A stretch of 64,000 nucleotides of DNA. Origin: Thiosocius sp963719025. GTDB taxonomy: Bacteria > Pseudomonadota > Gammaproteobacteria > Chromatiales > Chromatiaceae. The notes under the pieces are model-generated. The model did not search any database and was not told the DNA's origin. It worked only from the letters and a program-made list of their open reading frames with translations. The DNA lies in NCBI GenBank assembly GCA_963719025.1, contig CAVRBK010000053.1, forward strand, positions 1 through 64,000. The letters are read 5' to 3'. Made by a program: the position numbers and the translations under genes. This document shows, piece after piece, positions 55,901 through 64,000 of the stretch (position 1 is the first letter of the stretch; each line of letters starts with the position of its first letter).

Positions 55901-57929
55901 CAACAAGACGCGCAGGATCTTTGTGGATGGTGGGCTGACGCCGGTGGCCCAGGATACCTATACCGGTGCCTGGGGTACGGACAGCGCTGCGGCGACGGTG
56001 GGCGGTGAACCCGACGGGACCGCAGAGGGTACGCCATATTGGCGATTCAACGGTGCCATTGACGAGGTGATGGTCTACCAGCGGGCGCTCGGGGGTGGTG
56101 AACTGGCGACGCTCAAGGATCAGACCCATGTCTGCGGTGCACTGGAGGATCCCTCTCAACCGGCTTTCGCATTCAACTGTATCGAGCCGGGTGCAGATGC
56201 GATCTCGGGACGGCTGTATACCAAGACAGTCGGCAATGCCTTTGTGCTCGATGTTGCCGCGTTGCGTGACAGCGATGCAGACAACATGGCTGACAGCGTC
56301 GAAACGGAATACGCGCAGGACACGGATCGGGTGGTCAGCGTCGAATTGGTCAATACCTCTGCCGGTGGAAGCTGCGCGACCTACCCGGCGCTGAGTCCGG
56401 CAGTCGTGCTGCCAACCACCTTCCAGGCTGTCGACGGCGGTCGCCGGGCGGCCGGCCCATTCAGTCTTTCCAGCGCATACCGCTCGGTCGGCTGCCGGGT
56501 GACCGATGCGCTGGACGCGCCGAGTGTCGTCGGCTGCTCGAGTGATGCGTTCTCGGTTCGACCAACCGCGCTGACACTGCAACCGCCGGCGCTGAACAAC
56601 GCCGGTTCGGCTGGCAGCCCGGCGGTAAAGGTGGGTACCGACTTCAGCCTCCAGGTGGCGGCAACGGTCGGCTATGACGGAACCCCGGCCATTGCGTCTG
56701 CCGCGTTGGAGGCGCACGCCGGAGCGGTTGCGCTCGGCAGCCTGACAGGGGGGTTCGCCAGCGCAACCGCGGCTAGCGGTATCGCCGAGGGCACCGGCTT
56801 CCGTTACAGCGAGGTCGGCAACTTCCGCTTCGTCGCCAACGCGATCCGCGATGCGGGCTACACCGCGGTGGATCAGCCGGCCGATTGTCTGCCCGACAGC
56901 GTGGCGAACACGCCCGACAGCGATGGCCGGGTCGGCTGCGATTTCGCTAATCCAACGTCCACTACCTGGGTGGGGCGATTCACGCCGGATCATTTCGAGG
57001 TCGGGGTCAGCAGCGCGGGCAGCCTGGGTAATACCTGCACCGGCTTCAGCTATGCCGGTACGGCGTTGACCTATGCGACGGATCCCGTACTGACGATCAC
57101 CGCGAAAGCCGCGGATGGGGCGACCACCCGCAACTACACGGGCGATTACAACAAACTGACCACGACCGAGGTGACCTTGTCGGCGCTGACTGGCGATGCC
57201 TCAACCCTGGGCGCCGACGGTACTACGCCGATAGCGCTTGCCCTGGTTTCCGGGTCCCGTGATCTGACCGATAACGGTGATGGAAGCATGACACTCACCC
57301 TGTCGGACGACAGCTTCACCTACGGGCGCGGGCTTAATAACCTGGTTGGTGAATTTGTCAGCGACATCACGCGGCAGGTGACGTCGGTAAGCGATTCTGA
57401 GGACGGGACCACGGCAACCGGGTTGCCGCTCGACCTGGCGACGACCGGTGTCCCGATTCGCTATGGCCGGGTGAATATCGCCAACGCGCATGGTTCAGAG
57501 TTGCAGACCCTGTCGGTACCGATGCGCCTGGAGTACTTTGCCGGGGCGAGCGCGGGCTTCCAGGCCAATGTGGCCGACGGTTGCACGAGCGTGAACAGTG
57601 TTTCCCTGTTGGATGGTGACGGTAGTGACAGCCTCCTGCCGGGCGATAGCTGTATCTGGGATGCGGCCGCGAGCAGCGGCGCGTTTGCCTGCTCAGGTGC
57701 CGGCCTCCCCGCCGAGCAGTACGACGCCTCGCCAGGCAGCGGTGATTTCAACCTCAAGCTGATGGCGCCGACCGGTGGGGCCAGTGGTGTCCTGAAGGTA
57801 TCGGCAGACGTGGATCCCTGGCTGGAATTCGACTGGCAGGGTGGCGGTGACAGCGATCCCGAGGGACTGGCGACTTTCGGGATCTACCAGGGTGATGCGA
57901 GGCTCATCTTCATGCGCGAGGTGCGCTGA
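52965..57929 (+). CDS. giant MshQ-like surface adhesin with discoidin-like and LamG domains, 1654 aa
   Basis: ATG 52965 starts a signal peptide (MNALRTLAIIVSTALTTSAV, cleavage near A21). The frame is open to 52854, but that part overlaps the pilin gene and has no signal. Residues about 31-560 hold five units of about 110 residues, each with Y-N-x-T-S-W-A-A-A-N, then W-L-S, then L-x-N-Y-G-x-T-R-S; they resemble F5/8-type C galactose-binding domains. Residues 564-830 hold five units of about 56 residues with N-Y-G-D-T-Y-x-G-x-R-E. A LamG-like domain (WHLDE, SFTVAAWIRANE, WRFNGAIDEVMVYQRAL) spans about 831-1045. The rest is the MshQ C-terminal region (DUF6701-like). It is probably a pilus-associated or secreted sugar-binding adhesin. 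Confidence 0.82.
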   Translation: MNALRTLAIIVSTALTTSAVAYDLLAPVYPTAITAIQTQYNSTSWAAANLLDDQASTRWLSRQRDNDITFAFDGSRSVRCFSRFNLDNYGSTRSIRQFMLLHTSDAGLAADVGTVGWTPIVADVTPAGEMNHLHWGQGGRISAIDTQYNSTSWAAAHINNGNPADFWLSGRMHNTLDFDFDTDWDGSTGNTINISRFALQNYGGNRSIHLFQVEVSQDGASWQKLEVPGSGPGDPDFNFALQHEGGALTAINREYNATSWAGANIHDGASQTIWLSGVMNNNLDFAFDPDGDGITGADGDTDDRFLMEEFILENYGTTRSVREFQVLVKTAGNPSWQAIPVPGGVVGEADFNFALSHNGGSLTSIDTQYNTSSWAAANIHDGASQTIWLSGKANNTLDFAFDTDGDGVPAAVADRFTLQKIALENYGSSRSMRDFQVEVKTAAVPDWTRLTVPGSTAGDPGFNFLSRHEGGVLTGFSSQYNASSYAAANLNDGSPLSLWLSSSATNTLEYAFDTDLDGSASDAIGFSTLRMHNYGNTRSVATFEIDVQIAGGPWQPLPAPGGGTVFSAVQGSAAQEWSVTPQNNVTAFRLRTLSNFGDTYTGFRELELLGDAVGPTHTFVAAQAASEQVIALAPADQPAEVTDVRLRAINNYGDIYTGVREFRLLGDSVTRNRTFVAQQGQAEQVFTIDPADRPSGITALRLQTISNYGDTYIGVRELRLLGPAVSASHTFVATNASSRQVFSLDPEDAASDVVSARLRTINNYGDTYIGAREFELLGTPVGPSYLFDADQASTEQSWSFPPVSARLFRLHTFDNYGDTYTGAKEIGLETSAACDPLALWHLDELNWGSVLDSSGNNHAGSAANGVKTAYDFPVIAGSPGTCRHGVFDGQDDFLQFSTVPNLTESFTVAAWIRANELGGDQRIFADDGSNSGGFAFSLGDGGDGRLRFFSRAVNPVILDSPPVITPETWHFVAIVHDAVNKTRRIFVDGGLTPVAQDTYTGAWGTDSAAATVGGEPDGTAEGTPYWRFNGAIDEVMVYQRALGGGELATLKDQTHVCGALEDPSQPAFAFNCIEPGADAISGRLYTKTVGNAFVLDVAALRDSDADNMADSVETEYAQDTDRVVSVELVNTSAGGSCATYPALSPAVVLPTTFQAVDGGRRAAGPFSLSSAYRSVGCRVTDALDAPSVVGCSSDAFSVRPTALTLQPPALNNAGSAGSPAVKVGTDFSLQVAATVGYDGTPAIASAALEAHAGAVALGSLTGGFASATAASGIAEGTGFRYSEVGNFRFVANAIRDAGYTAVDQPADCLPDSVANTPDSDGRVGCDFANPTSTTWVGRFTPDHFEVGVSSAGSLGNTCTGFSYAGTALTYATDPVLTITAKAADGATTRNYTGDYNKLTTTEVTLSALTGDASTLGADGTTPIALALVSGSRDLTDNGDGSMTLTLSDDSFTYGRGLNNLVGEFVSDITRQVTSVSDSEDGTTATGLPLDLATTGVPIRYGRVNIANAHGSELQTLSVPMRLEYFAGASAGFQANVADGCTSVNSVSLLDGDGSDSLLPGDSCIWDAAASSGAFACSGAGLPAEQYDASPGSGDFNLKLMAPTGGASGVLKVSADVDPWLEFDWQGGGDSDPEGLATFGIYQGDARLIFMREVR
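53061..54648 (+). repeat. five tandem discoidin-like coding repeats, period about 107-114 codons
   Basis: Unit starts fall at residues 33, 141, 248, 362 and 473 of the adhesin, marked by I-x-A-I-x-T-Q-Y-N-x-(T/S)-S-W-A-A-A. Units 3 and 4 share HDGASQTIWLSG exactly. The repeats are diverged at DNA level, so they are functional domains, not a recent expansion. Confidence 0.8.
54654..55455 (+). repeat. five tandem 56-codon coding repeats
   Basis: Units begin near residues 564, 617, 673, 729 and 785; the spacing of the last four is exactly 56 codons. Each has a F-V-A-x-Q start, a central D-P-A-D and a conserved NNYGDTYIGxREF ending. I do not recognise the unit as a named domain. Confidence 0.8.
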
Positions 57930-57992
57930 GACTGTTCTCGCCGGGACGCCGGTGGCCTCACAACTTCCGGTCGAGGGCGGTACACTGCCGGC

Positions 57993-58691
57993 ATGTCGTT
58001 AAGCAACAGTTACGCGTTCCGCAAACCATTGCCTGGTGTTGCGGTGAATCTCCTGCTCGTCGCGGCCTTGGGGCTGCTGCTGTACGGCCTGCAGATGCCG
58101 ATTCTGACCCTGGAGAAGTTCTATTTCTTCAGCAACACCGTCAGCCTGCTGTCCGCATTACAGCAGCTGGCGCGGGAGGCCGAGTGGGGTCTGTTCGCGC
58201 TGGTCGGCACTTTCAGCGTGGTCTTCCCGATGCTCAAGATCGTCCTGCTGTTCCTGATCTGGAACTTCGACCCGTCGCATGGGGAAAGGCACCGTCGCCA
58301 CCTGCACTGGCTGTCGGTGTACAGCAAGTGGTCGATGCTCGACGTGTTCGTGGTCGCGCTGCTGGTCGTGTCGGTCAAACTGGGCTCGCTGGCCGAGGCG
58401 CACGTCGAAATCGGCATCTATGCGTTTGCCGCCAGCGTCGTACTGACCATGCTGCTGTCCGCCTGGATCGGGAAACCACGCGATCGCGGGCGACGGCGAA
58501 AACAGTCCCGTTACAGAAGGGGGGTAAGTCATGCATGTCACCTTGGTCCATGTTCATGTCAAACCGGAGGTGATCGACCGCTTTGTCGAGGCCTGCCGGC
58601 TGAATCACGAGGGATCGACCGCCGAGCCGGGAAACCGGCGCTTCGATGTGCTGCAGGATGCGGCGGATTCCGGCCATTTCGTCCTGTATGA
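57993..58691 (+). CDS. PqiA-like integral membrane protein, frame probably reads past its true end
   Basis: Residues 1-165 have four membrane helices (VNLLLVAALGLLLYGL, GLFALVGTFSVVFPMLKIVL, SMLDVFVVALLVVSVKLG, FAASVVLTMLLSAWIG), and the YSKWSMLDVFVVALLVVSVK stretch is typical of paraquat-inducible protein A domains. After RGRRRKQSRYRRG the frame runs 160 bases into the next gene and encodes Cys/Arg-rich sequence with no family character. A TAA in the adjacent frame at 58525-58527 fits a natural end, so a one-base indel near 58500-58520 is likely. The inner-membrane role in lipid transport is inferred from PqiA. Confidence 0.7.
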   Translation: MSLSNSYAFRKPLPGVAVNLLLVAALGLLLYGLQMPILTLEKFYFFSNTVSLLSALQQLAREAEWGLFALVGTFSVVFPMLKIVLLFLIWNFDPSHGERHRRHLHWLSVYSKWSMLDVFVVALLVVSVKLGSLAEAHVEIGIYAFAASVVLTMLLSAWIGKPRDRGRRRKQSRYRRGVSHACHLGPCSCQTGGDRPLCRGLPAESRGIDRRAGKPALRCAAGCGGFRPFRPV

Positions 58692-58830
58692 GGCCTATGC
58701 GAGCGAGGCAGACGCCCGGGCCCACAAGGAAACCGCCCATTATCACGCCTGGCGGGAGACGGTCGCCGACATGATGGCGCAGCCGCGCCAGGGGCTGCCG
58801 TTCGTCGGCCTGTTTCCATCCGGCGAGTAA
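58531..58830 (+). CDS. antibiotic biosynthesis monooxygenase-type (ABM, LsrG/YgiN-like) protein, 99 aa
   Basis: A single ferredoxin-like ABM domain: MHVTLVHVHVKPEVIDRFVE, FDVLQDAADSGHFVLYEAY and KETAHYHAWRETVADMM. The H-F-V-L-Y-E-x-Y core is typical. Such proteins act as small monooxygenases or isomerases (quinol, AI-2 derivatives). A strong ribosome binding site (AAGGGGGG, 58517-58524) precedes ATG 58531. Confidence 0.85.
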   Translation: MHVTLVHVHVKPEVIDRFVEACRLNHEGSTAEPGNRRFDVLQDAADSGHFVLYEAYASEADARAHKETAHYHAWRETVADMMAQPRQGLPFVGLFPSGE

Positions 58831-58913
58831 GCGGAAAAATCAACAATATCAACGCTTGGGAGCAGCCCCCCGTGTGCGATAGAATGCCGCGGTTTACATC
58901 TTGGGGACGCCGC

Positions 58914-60019
58914 ATGCAGGACATCAATCCCATCACCAACCAAATTGCCGATCTGAGGGGACGTCTGCGAGTCTCTCAGGGGGTATCTTTGACTATGAGG
59001 GCAAGCAGGAACGCCTGACCGAGGTGATGCGCGAACTGGAGGATCCGGAGATCTGGAACGACCAGGAACGCGCCCAGGCGCTCGGCAAGGAGCGCGCGAT
59101 GCTCGAGGGCGTCGTGATCAACATGGACGAACTGATCGTCCGGTCTGGACGATGGCGCGCGATCTGCTGGAGATGGCGGTCGAAGAGGACGATGCCGATA
59201 CCGTCGATGCGGTGGCGGGCGATGTCGAGGCCTTCGAGAAGCGGGTCGCCGAACTCGAGTTTCGGCGCATGTTCTCCGGCGAGATGGATGCCAACAATGC
59301 CTTCCTGGATATCCAGGCCGGCTCCGGCGGTACCGAGGCCCAGGACTGGGCCGAGATGCTGCTGCGCATGTACCTGCGCTGGGGCGAACAGCACGGCTTC
59401 AAGACCGAGCTGATGGAGGTCTCGGCGGGCGAGGTGGCGGGGATCAAGTCGGCCACGATCCGCTTCGAGGGTGAGTATGCCTTTGGCTGGCTGCGCACCG
59501 AGACCGGTGTGCACCGCCTGGTGCGCAAGTCGCCGTTCGATTCGGGCAATCGCCGGCATACCTCGTTCAGCTCGGTGTTCGTGTCGCCCGAGATCGATGA
59601 TTCCATCGAGATCGAGATCAATCCGGCGGATCTGCGCATCGATACCTACCGCGCCTCGCGGCGCCGGCGGTCAGCACGTCAACAAGACCGACTCGGCGGT
59701 GCGCATGACCCACAATCCCGACCGGTATCGTGGTGCAGTGTCAGAACGATCGCTCGCAGCACAAGAACAGGGACCAGGCGATGAAGCAGCTCAAGGCCAA
59801 GCTGTACGAGCTGGAGATGCAGAAGCGCAGCGAGAGCGCAGCAGGCGCTCGAGGACACCAAGTCGGACATCGGCTGGGGCAGCCAGATCCGCTCCTATGT
59901 GCTCGACCAGTCGCGGATCAAGGATCTGCGCACCGGTGTCGAGACCGGCAATACCCAGGCGGTGCTCGATGGCGGTCTCGACCAGTTTATCGAGGCCAGC
60001 CTGAAGAGCGGGCTGTAAC
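58914..60019 (+). CDS. prfB: peptide chain release factor 2, with programmed +1 frameshift plus extra indels
   Basis: RF2 ends translation at UGA and UAA. The start MQDINPITNQIADLRGRL is followed by the programmed site: internal Shine-Dalgarno AGGGGG at 58978-58983, then TAT CTT TGA with CTT at 58987-58989 and the in-frame TGA at 58990-58992. After the shift comes F-D-Y-E-G-K-Q-E-R. An extra C near 58968 (CTG-C-GAG) puts the start out of phase with this site as written. More breaks lie near 59135-59150, 59659, 59720 and 59841. The GGQ motif (GAGGQHVNKTDSAVR) and the C-terminus (LDQFIEASLKSGL) are recovered after correction. It precedes lysS, as in E. coli. Confidence 0.92.
58978..58992 (+). 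promoter_or_regulatory. programmed +1 frameshift site of prfB
   Basis: AGGGGG, three-base spacer TAT, slippery CTT and the stop TGA followed by C reproduce the E. coli prfB autoregulatory site. RF2 level sets the choice between termination at TGA and slippage into the long frame. Confidence 0.9.
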
Positions 60020-60157
60020 TGCCGCGGGATCAGAACCGGCAGGCGTCGTACACGGCGCAAGCGGCACAACGTATCCGACGTCAGGCCACGGTGGCCGCGC
60101 GCGGTCGGGTCGACGCCTTTGCGACAACACCATCAGAATTCAGAGACAAGCCTGAAA

Positions 60158-61657
60158 ATGACTGACCAGCAGCAAGACGAAAACAAACTCATCGCCGCAG
60201 CGTCGCGAGAAGCTGAGCCGCGATCCGCGAGAACGGGAATCGCGTTTCCCAATCATTTTCGCCGCGACGTGCTGGCCGCCGAGCTGCAGGATCGTCTGGG
60301 CGACAAGGCCAAGGAAGAACTCGAGCGCGCTGGCACAGCGCGCGCAGTGTCGCCGGCCGGATCATGGCCAGCGCGCGGGCCCGTTCATCGTGATCCAGGA
60401 CATGTCCGGGCGCATCCAGTTCTATGTCGACAAGAAAGGCCTGCCCGAGGAACTGACTGGCCCAGATCAAGAGCTGGGATATCGGTGATATCGTCGGTGG
60501 TGAAGGGCCCGGTCCACAAATCGGGCAAGGGCGACCTGTACGTCTACCTGGACGAGCGCCACCCTGCTGACCAAGTCCCTGCGGCCGCTGCCGGAGAAGT
60601 GGCACGGCCTGACCGACCAGGAGCAGCGCTACCGCCAGCGCTATGTCGACCTGATCGTGAACCAGGAGGCCGCGCGAGACCTTCACGCATGCGCTCGCGC
60701 ATCATCGACTATATCCGTCGCTATTTTGTCGACGCGCGGATTTCCTCGAGGTCGAGACGCCGATGATGCAGGTGATCCCGGGCGGCGCCACCGCGCGGCC
60801 ATTCGTCACCCATCACAACGCCCTGGATATGGCGCTGTATCTGCGGATCGCGCCCGAGCTCTATCTGAAGCGGCTGGTGGTGGGCGGTTTCGAGAAGGTG
60901 TTCGAGATCAACCGCAATTTCCGCAACGAGGGGCTGTCGACGCGGCACAATCCCGAATTCACCATGATCGAGTTCTACGAGGCCTATGTCGACTACCATC
61001 AGCTGATGGATCGCACCGAGGAGATGATGCGCGGCATTGCCCGCGATGTGCTGGGTCGGCCCGCAGGTCGAATACCAGGGCGAGACCTACGATTTCGGCA
61101 AGCCGTTTGCCCGCATGACGGTCAAGGAGTCGATCCTGCACTTCAATCCCGATATCGCGGCGGCGGATCTGGACGACCTGGCGGTCGGCATCGGCGCCAT
61201 GCCAGACGTCTGGGTATCGACATGAAGGCCGAGCTATGGGCTGGGCAAGGTGCAGATCGAGATCTTCGAGAAGACGGTGGAGCATCGGCTGAAGAATCCG
61301 ACCTTCATCACCGCCTATCCGACCGAGGTTTCACCGCTGGCGCGGCGCAACGACGACGATCCGTTCGTCACCGATCGCTTCGAGTTTTTCGTCGGCGGGC
61401 GCGAGATTGCCAATGGCTTTTCCGAGCTCAACGATCCCGAGGACCAGGCCGAGCGTTTCCGCCAGCAGGTCGAGGAGAAGGAGGCGGGTGACGACGAGGC
61501 GATGCATTTCGATGCCGATTATGTCCGTGCGCTGGAACACGGTCTGCCACCGACCGCCGGCGAGGGCATCGGTATCGACCGCCTGGTGATGCTGTTCACC
61601 GACGCGCCGTCGATTCGCGACGTCCTGCTGTTTCCGCACATGCGACCGGAGGGCTGA
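60158..61657 (+). CDS. lysS: lysyl-tRNA synthetase (class II), broken by about 15 indels
   Basis: The start MTDQQQDENKLIAA and end LFPHMRPEG are in different frames. Pieces in order: FPNHFRRDVLAAELQDRL, IVIQDMSGRIQFYVDKKGLP, WHGLTDQEQRYRQRYVDLIV, VIPGGATARPFVTHHNALDM, APELYLKRLVVGGFEKVFEI, then RNEGLSTRHNPEFTMIEFYE, FITAYPTEVSPLARR, FFVGGREIANGFSELNDPED and GEGIGIDRLVMLFTD. Class II motifs 1, 2 and 3 are all present. Most breaks are single extra G or C bases, for example near 60330 and 61235, with a few apparent deletions (near 60735 and 61212). Corrected length is about 500. It follows prfB, as expected. Confidence 0.92.
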
Positions 61658-61709
61658 AACCCCTGCCGGATGCAGGGCCTCCGCTACGCCAGATGCGTTG
61701 GATCGCCCG

Positions 61710-61750
61710 CGCCCGGGTAAGGCCTTCAGATAGCCGCCCGGGCGACTTTT
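61710..61750 (+). terminator. intrinsic terminator after lysS
   Basis: CGCCCGGG at 61710-61717 pairs perfectly with CCCGGGCG at 61737-61744 (loop about 19 nt) and is followed by ACTTTT. A second small hairpin (CCCTG/CAGGG) lies directly after the lysS stop. Confidence 0.55.
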
Positions 61751-62001
61751 CATGTCTCGGTCGGTGAGGCCAGAGATTTACCGGCCGGCCAGTATTTCGC
61801 TGCAGTGCGAAAAGACCCAGGCCTGTGCCTTGCCCCCGCAGCGGCAGACGCTGGCGCGTGAGCGACGACGTTTCTTGACACTGATCACGCAAGATTCGAT
61901 TGGCGGGGCGGGTGCCCGCGGCATGCGCACCCAAGGGTGCGAAAGCATGCTAATAATTACGCTCTTCAACACTATTTTCAGACCAAGGGAAAACGAATCC
62001 A
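61751..62001. other. intergenic region before ppdK
   Basis: No gene is supported here. The last 80 bases become AT-rich (CATGCTAATAATTACGC, then AACACTATTTTC) and probably contain the ppdK promoter; no clear -35 box pairs with TAATAAT. AAGGGA near 61985 can serve as ribosome binding site. Confidence 0.35.
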
Positions 62002-64000
62002 GTGAATGCCGGTTCAGATGCACGGAAATGGGTTTATGCCTTCACGGAAGGCGATGGCAGCAACAAGCAACTTTTGGGAGGCAAGGGCGCGAACCTGTGT
62101 GAAATGACACAGATCGGCCTGAATGTGCCGCCCGGTTTTGTTATCACCACCGAGGCCTGTCTGCACTATCTCGATTCAGGTAGCAAGGCCGTACCCGAAG
62201 ACATGATGCGCCAGGTGCGTGAAAACATGTCGAAGGTCGAGCAACAGACCGGCAAGGGTTTTGGCGATCCGGCCAATCCGCTGCTGGTATCCGTGCGCAG
62301 CGGCTCGGCGATGTCGATGCCCGGCATGATGGACACGATCCTCAACCTCGGACTTAACGCGGCAGACGCTGCAGGGCGAGATCGAGCAGACCGGCGATGC
62401 GCGTTTTGGTTACGACGCCTATCGGCGTTTCATCCAGCTGTTCGGCAAGGTCGCGATGGGTGTGCCGGACGAGGTGTTCGACAGCGAGTTCGAGGCAGTC
62501 AAACAGGCGGCGAACGTATCCGAGGACGTGGGCCTGTCGGCAGACGATCTTAAACTGATCAGCGAGCGTTTTCTCAAGGTGTTCCAGGAACATACCGGCC
62601 GTACCTTCCCCGAAGACCCGTTCGAGCAGCTCGAGATCGCGATCAAGGCGGTCTTCGGCTCGTGGATGGGCAAGCGCGCGGTGGATTATCGCCGCGAGTT
62701 CAAGATCACGCCGGAGATGGCCAATGGCACCGCGGTCAACGTCTGCACCATGGTGTTCGGTAATCGCGGCAATGATTCGGCCACCGGCGTGGCCTTTACG
62801 CGCAATCCGGGTACCGGCGAAGACAAGCTGTATGGCGAGTACCTGGTGAACGCACAGGGCGAAGACGTGGTGGCCGGCATCCGTACGCCGAAGCCGATCG
62901 ACCAGCTGGCCGTCGAGATGCCGGAGATGGCGCGCCAGCTGGATGAGTTGCGTGATCGGCTTGAGACGCACTACAAGGAGGTTCAGGATTTCGAGTTCAC
63001 GATCGAACGCGGGGTGCTGTATTGCCTGCAGACCCGCAACGGCAAGATGAACGCGGTCGCCATGGTGCGTACCTCGGTCGAGATGGTGCAGGCGGGCCTG
63101 ATCGACCGTGACCAGGCGCTGCTGCGGATCGATCCGATGCATCTCGAGCAGATGCTCTATCCGCGCCTGAATCCGGATTTCAAGGGCGAGCCGATGGCGC
63201 AGGGTCTGCCGGCGTCACCGGGCGCGGCCTCTGGCCATGCGGTATTTGATGCCGACCGGGCAGAGACACAGGGCAGGGACCAGGGCCGCCCGGTGATCCT
63301 GGTCCGTGAAGAGACCAAGCCCGAGGATATCCACGGCTTCTTTGCCGCGGAGGGCATCCTGACCAGCCGCGGCGGCAAGACCTCGCATGCGGCCGTGGTC
63401 GCCCGTGGTATGGGCAAGCCCTGCGTGGCCGGTGCCGAGGGTATCCAGGTCGACGTGCAACGGCGCGAGGCGATCGTCGGCAGCTTCACCATCCGTGAAG
63501 GCGACATGATCACGATCGATGGTTCGACCGGTAATGTCTATCTCGGTCAGGTGCCCATGGTCGAGCCCGATTTCTCCGACGAGCTGGAACAACTGCTCGT
63601 GTGGGCCGATGACGTCGCCTACCTGCGCGTTATGGCCAATGCCGATACGCCGCCGGATGCGGCGCGGGCCCTCAAATTCGGTGCGCGAGGCATCGGTTTG
63701 TGCCGTACCGAGCGCATGTTCAACGCGGTCGATCGCCTGCCGATCGTGATCGAGATGATCGTGGCCGACGATCAGGAGCAGCGCCAGCTGGCACTCGACA
63801 AGCTGTTGCCGATCCAGCGCGCGGATTTCCGCGGCCTGTTCGAGACGATGGCGCCGCGCCCGGTGACGATTCGCCTGCTTGACCCACCGATCCACGAGTT
63901 TCTGCCGACCGAGCGGCAACTGCTGAGCGATGTCGAGCAGTTGTCCCATCTGCGCAACTCAGTCCGTGGCATGGAAGTGCTGGCCGGCTCGATGATGTTG
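62002..64000 (+). CDS. ppdK: pyruvate, phosphate dikinase (partial, frameshifted once, runs off the right edge)
   Basis: PPDK interconverts pyruvate + ATP + Pi and PEP + AMP + PPi. It starts with GTG 62002; VYAFTEGDGSNKQLLGGKGA and EMTQIGLNVPPGFVITTEAC define the ATP-grasp N-domain, and SVRSGSAMSMPGMMDTILNL is diagnostic. An extra G near 62371 (GCT-G-CAG) shifts the frame into GEIEQTGDARFGYDAYRRFI. The swivelling phosphohistidine domain has GILTSRGGKTSHAAVVARGM (catalytic His in TSHAA). The start of the PEP/TIM-barrel domain (GIGLCRTERMF, RLLDPPIHEFLP) reaches the window end. About three-quarters of the protein is visible. Confidence 0.93.

Noticed and set aside
55191..56993. 600-residue minus-strand open frame inside the adhesin gene
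   Set aside because: It is an antisense frame of a long GC-rich gene with Arg- and Gly-rich composition, no signal and no recognisable motif; the forward frame has clear domains.

Overview
The window is a GC-rich gammaproteobacterial chromosome segment. The conserved orders ffs-dnaX-ybaB-recR and map | rpsB-tsf-pyrH-frr-uppS-cdsA-dxr-rseP-bamA-skp-lpxD-fabZ-lpxA-lpxB-rnhB-dnaE-accA-tilS are typical of the class. A group 3b [NiFe] hydrogenase, polyphosphate kinase, pyruvate phosphate dikinase and an MSHA-type pilin set would fit a sulfur-oxidizing Chromatiales-like lineage, but that placement is inference. I see no tRNA or rRNA genes, no CRISPR array, no insertion sequence and no phage genes.

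Layout. 1-1.6 kb: end of an unidentified gene, the 3' half of a four-carbon acid sugar kinase and a small conserved unknown; this looks like a scar. 1.8-4.5 kb: a large ExeA/MshM-like ATPase with a TPR tail. 4.7-10 kb, minus strand: a complete group 3b hydrogenase operon (hydB-hydG-hydD-hydA-protease) followed by a cytochrome c/DUF302 gene and an intrinsic terminator. 10-12.6 kb: three envelope or polyamine-type accessory genes, including a UPF0323 lipoprotein paired with a glutathionylspermidine-synthase-like ATP-grasp protein. 12.7-20 kb: SRP RNA, dnaX, ybaB, recR, a HinT protein, ppk1 and unknown membrane proteins. 19.9-29 kb: the DAP/lysine cluster (dapE, an ArsC-like protein, dapD, dapC), a DMT exporter, a VOC protein, hemG, glnD and map. 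29-49.8 kb: the ribosome/lipid/outer-membrane/lipid A/replication superoperon. 49.9-57.9 kb: four type IV pilin-like proteins and an MshP-like protein, ending in a 1654-residue MshQ-like adhesin with two different tandem repeat arrays. 58-64 kb: a PqiA-like protein, an ABM monooxygenase, prfB, lysS and the start of ppdK.

How the genes work together. The hydrogenase operon would couple cytoplasmic H2 (or sulfur) turnover to NAD(P)H. The central block couples translation (S2, EF-Ts, RRF), UMP synthesis, undecaprenyl and CDP-DAG synthesis, isoprenoid precursor synthesis, outer-membrane protein assembly (RseP, BamA, Skp) and lipid A synthesis. The pilin block probably builds a surface fibre carrying the large adhesin, with the ExeA-like ATPase at the other end of the window as a possible, unproven partner.

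Quality warning. Roughly 45 single-base indels, mostly +1 insertions of G or C, interrupt conserved genes. They pile up in dnaE, prfB and lysS, with one or two each in a cytochrome gene, hinT, dapD, dapC, tsf, pyrH, uppS, cdsA, dxr, accA and ppdK. Long genes between them (ppk1, glnD, bamA, tilS, the 5-kb adhesin) are intact. I annotate the broken genes as single loci and give the approximate break positions. Sequence error in patches is the likeliest cause. One prfB shift, at 58987-58992, is the genuine programmed RF2 site.
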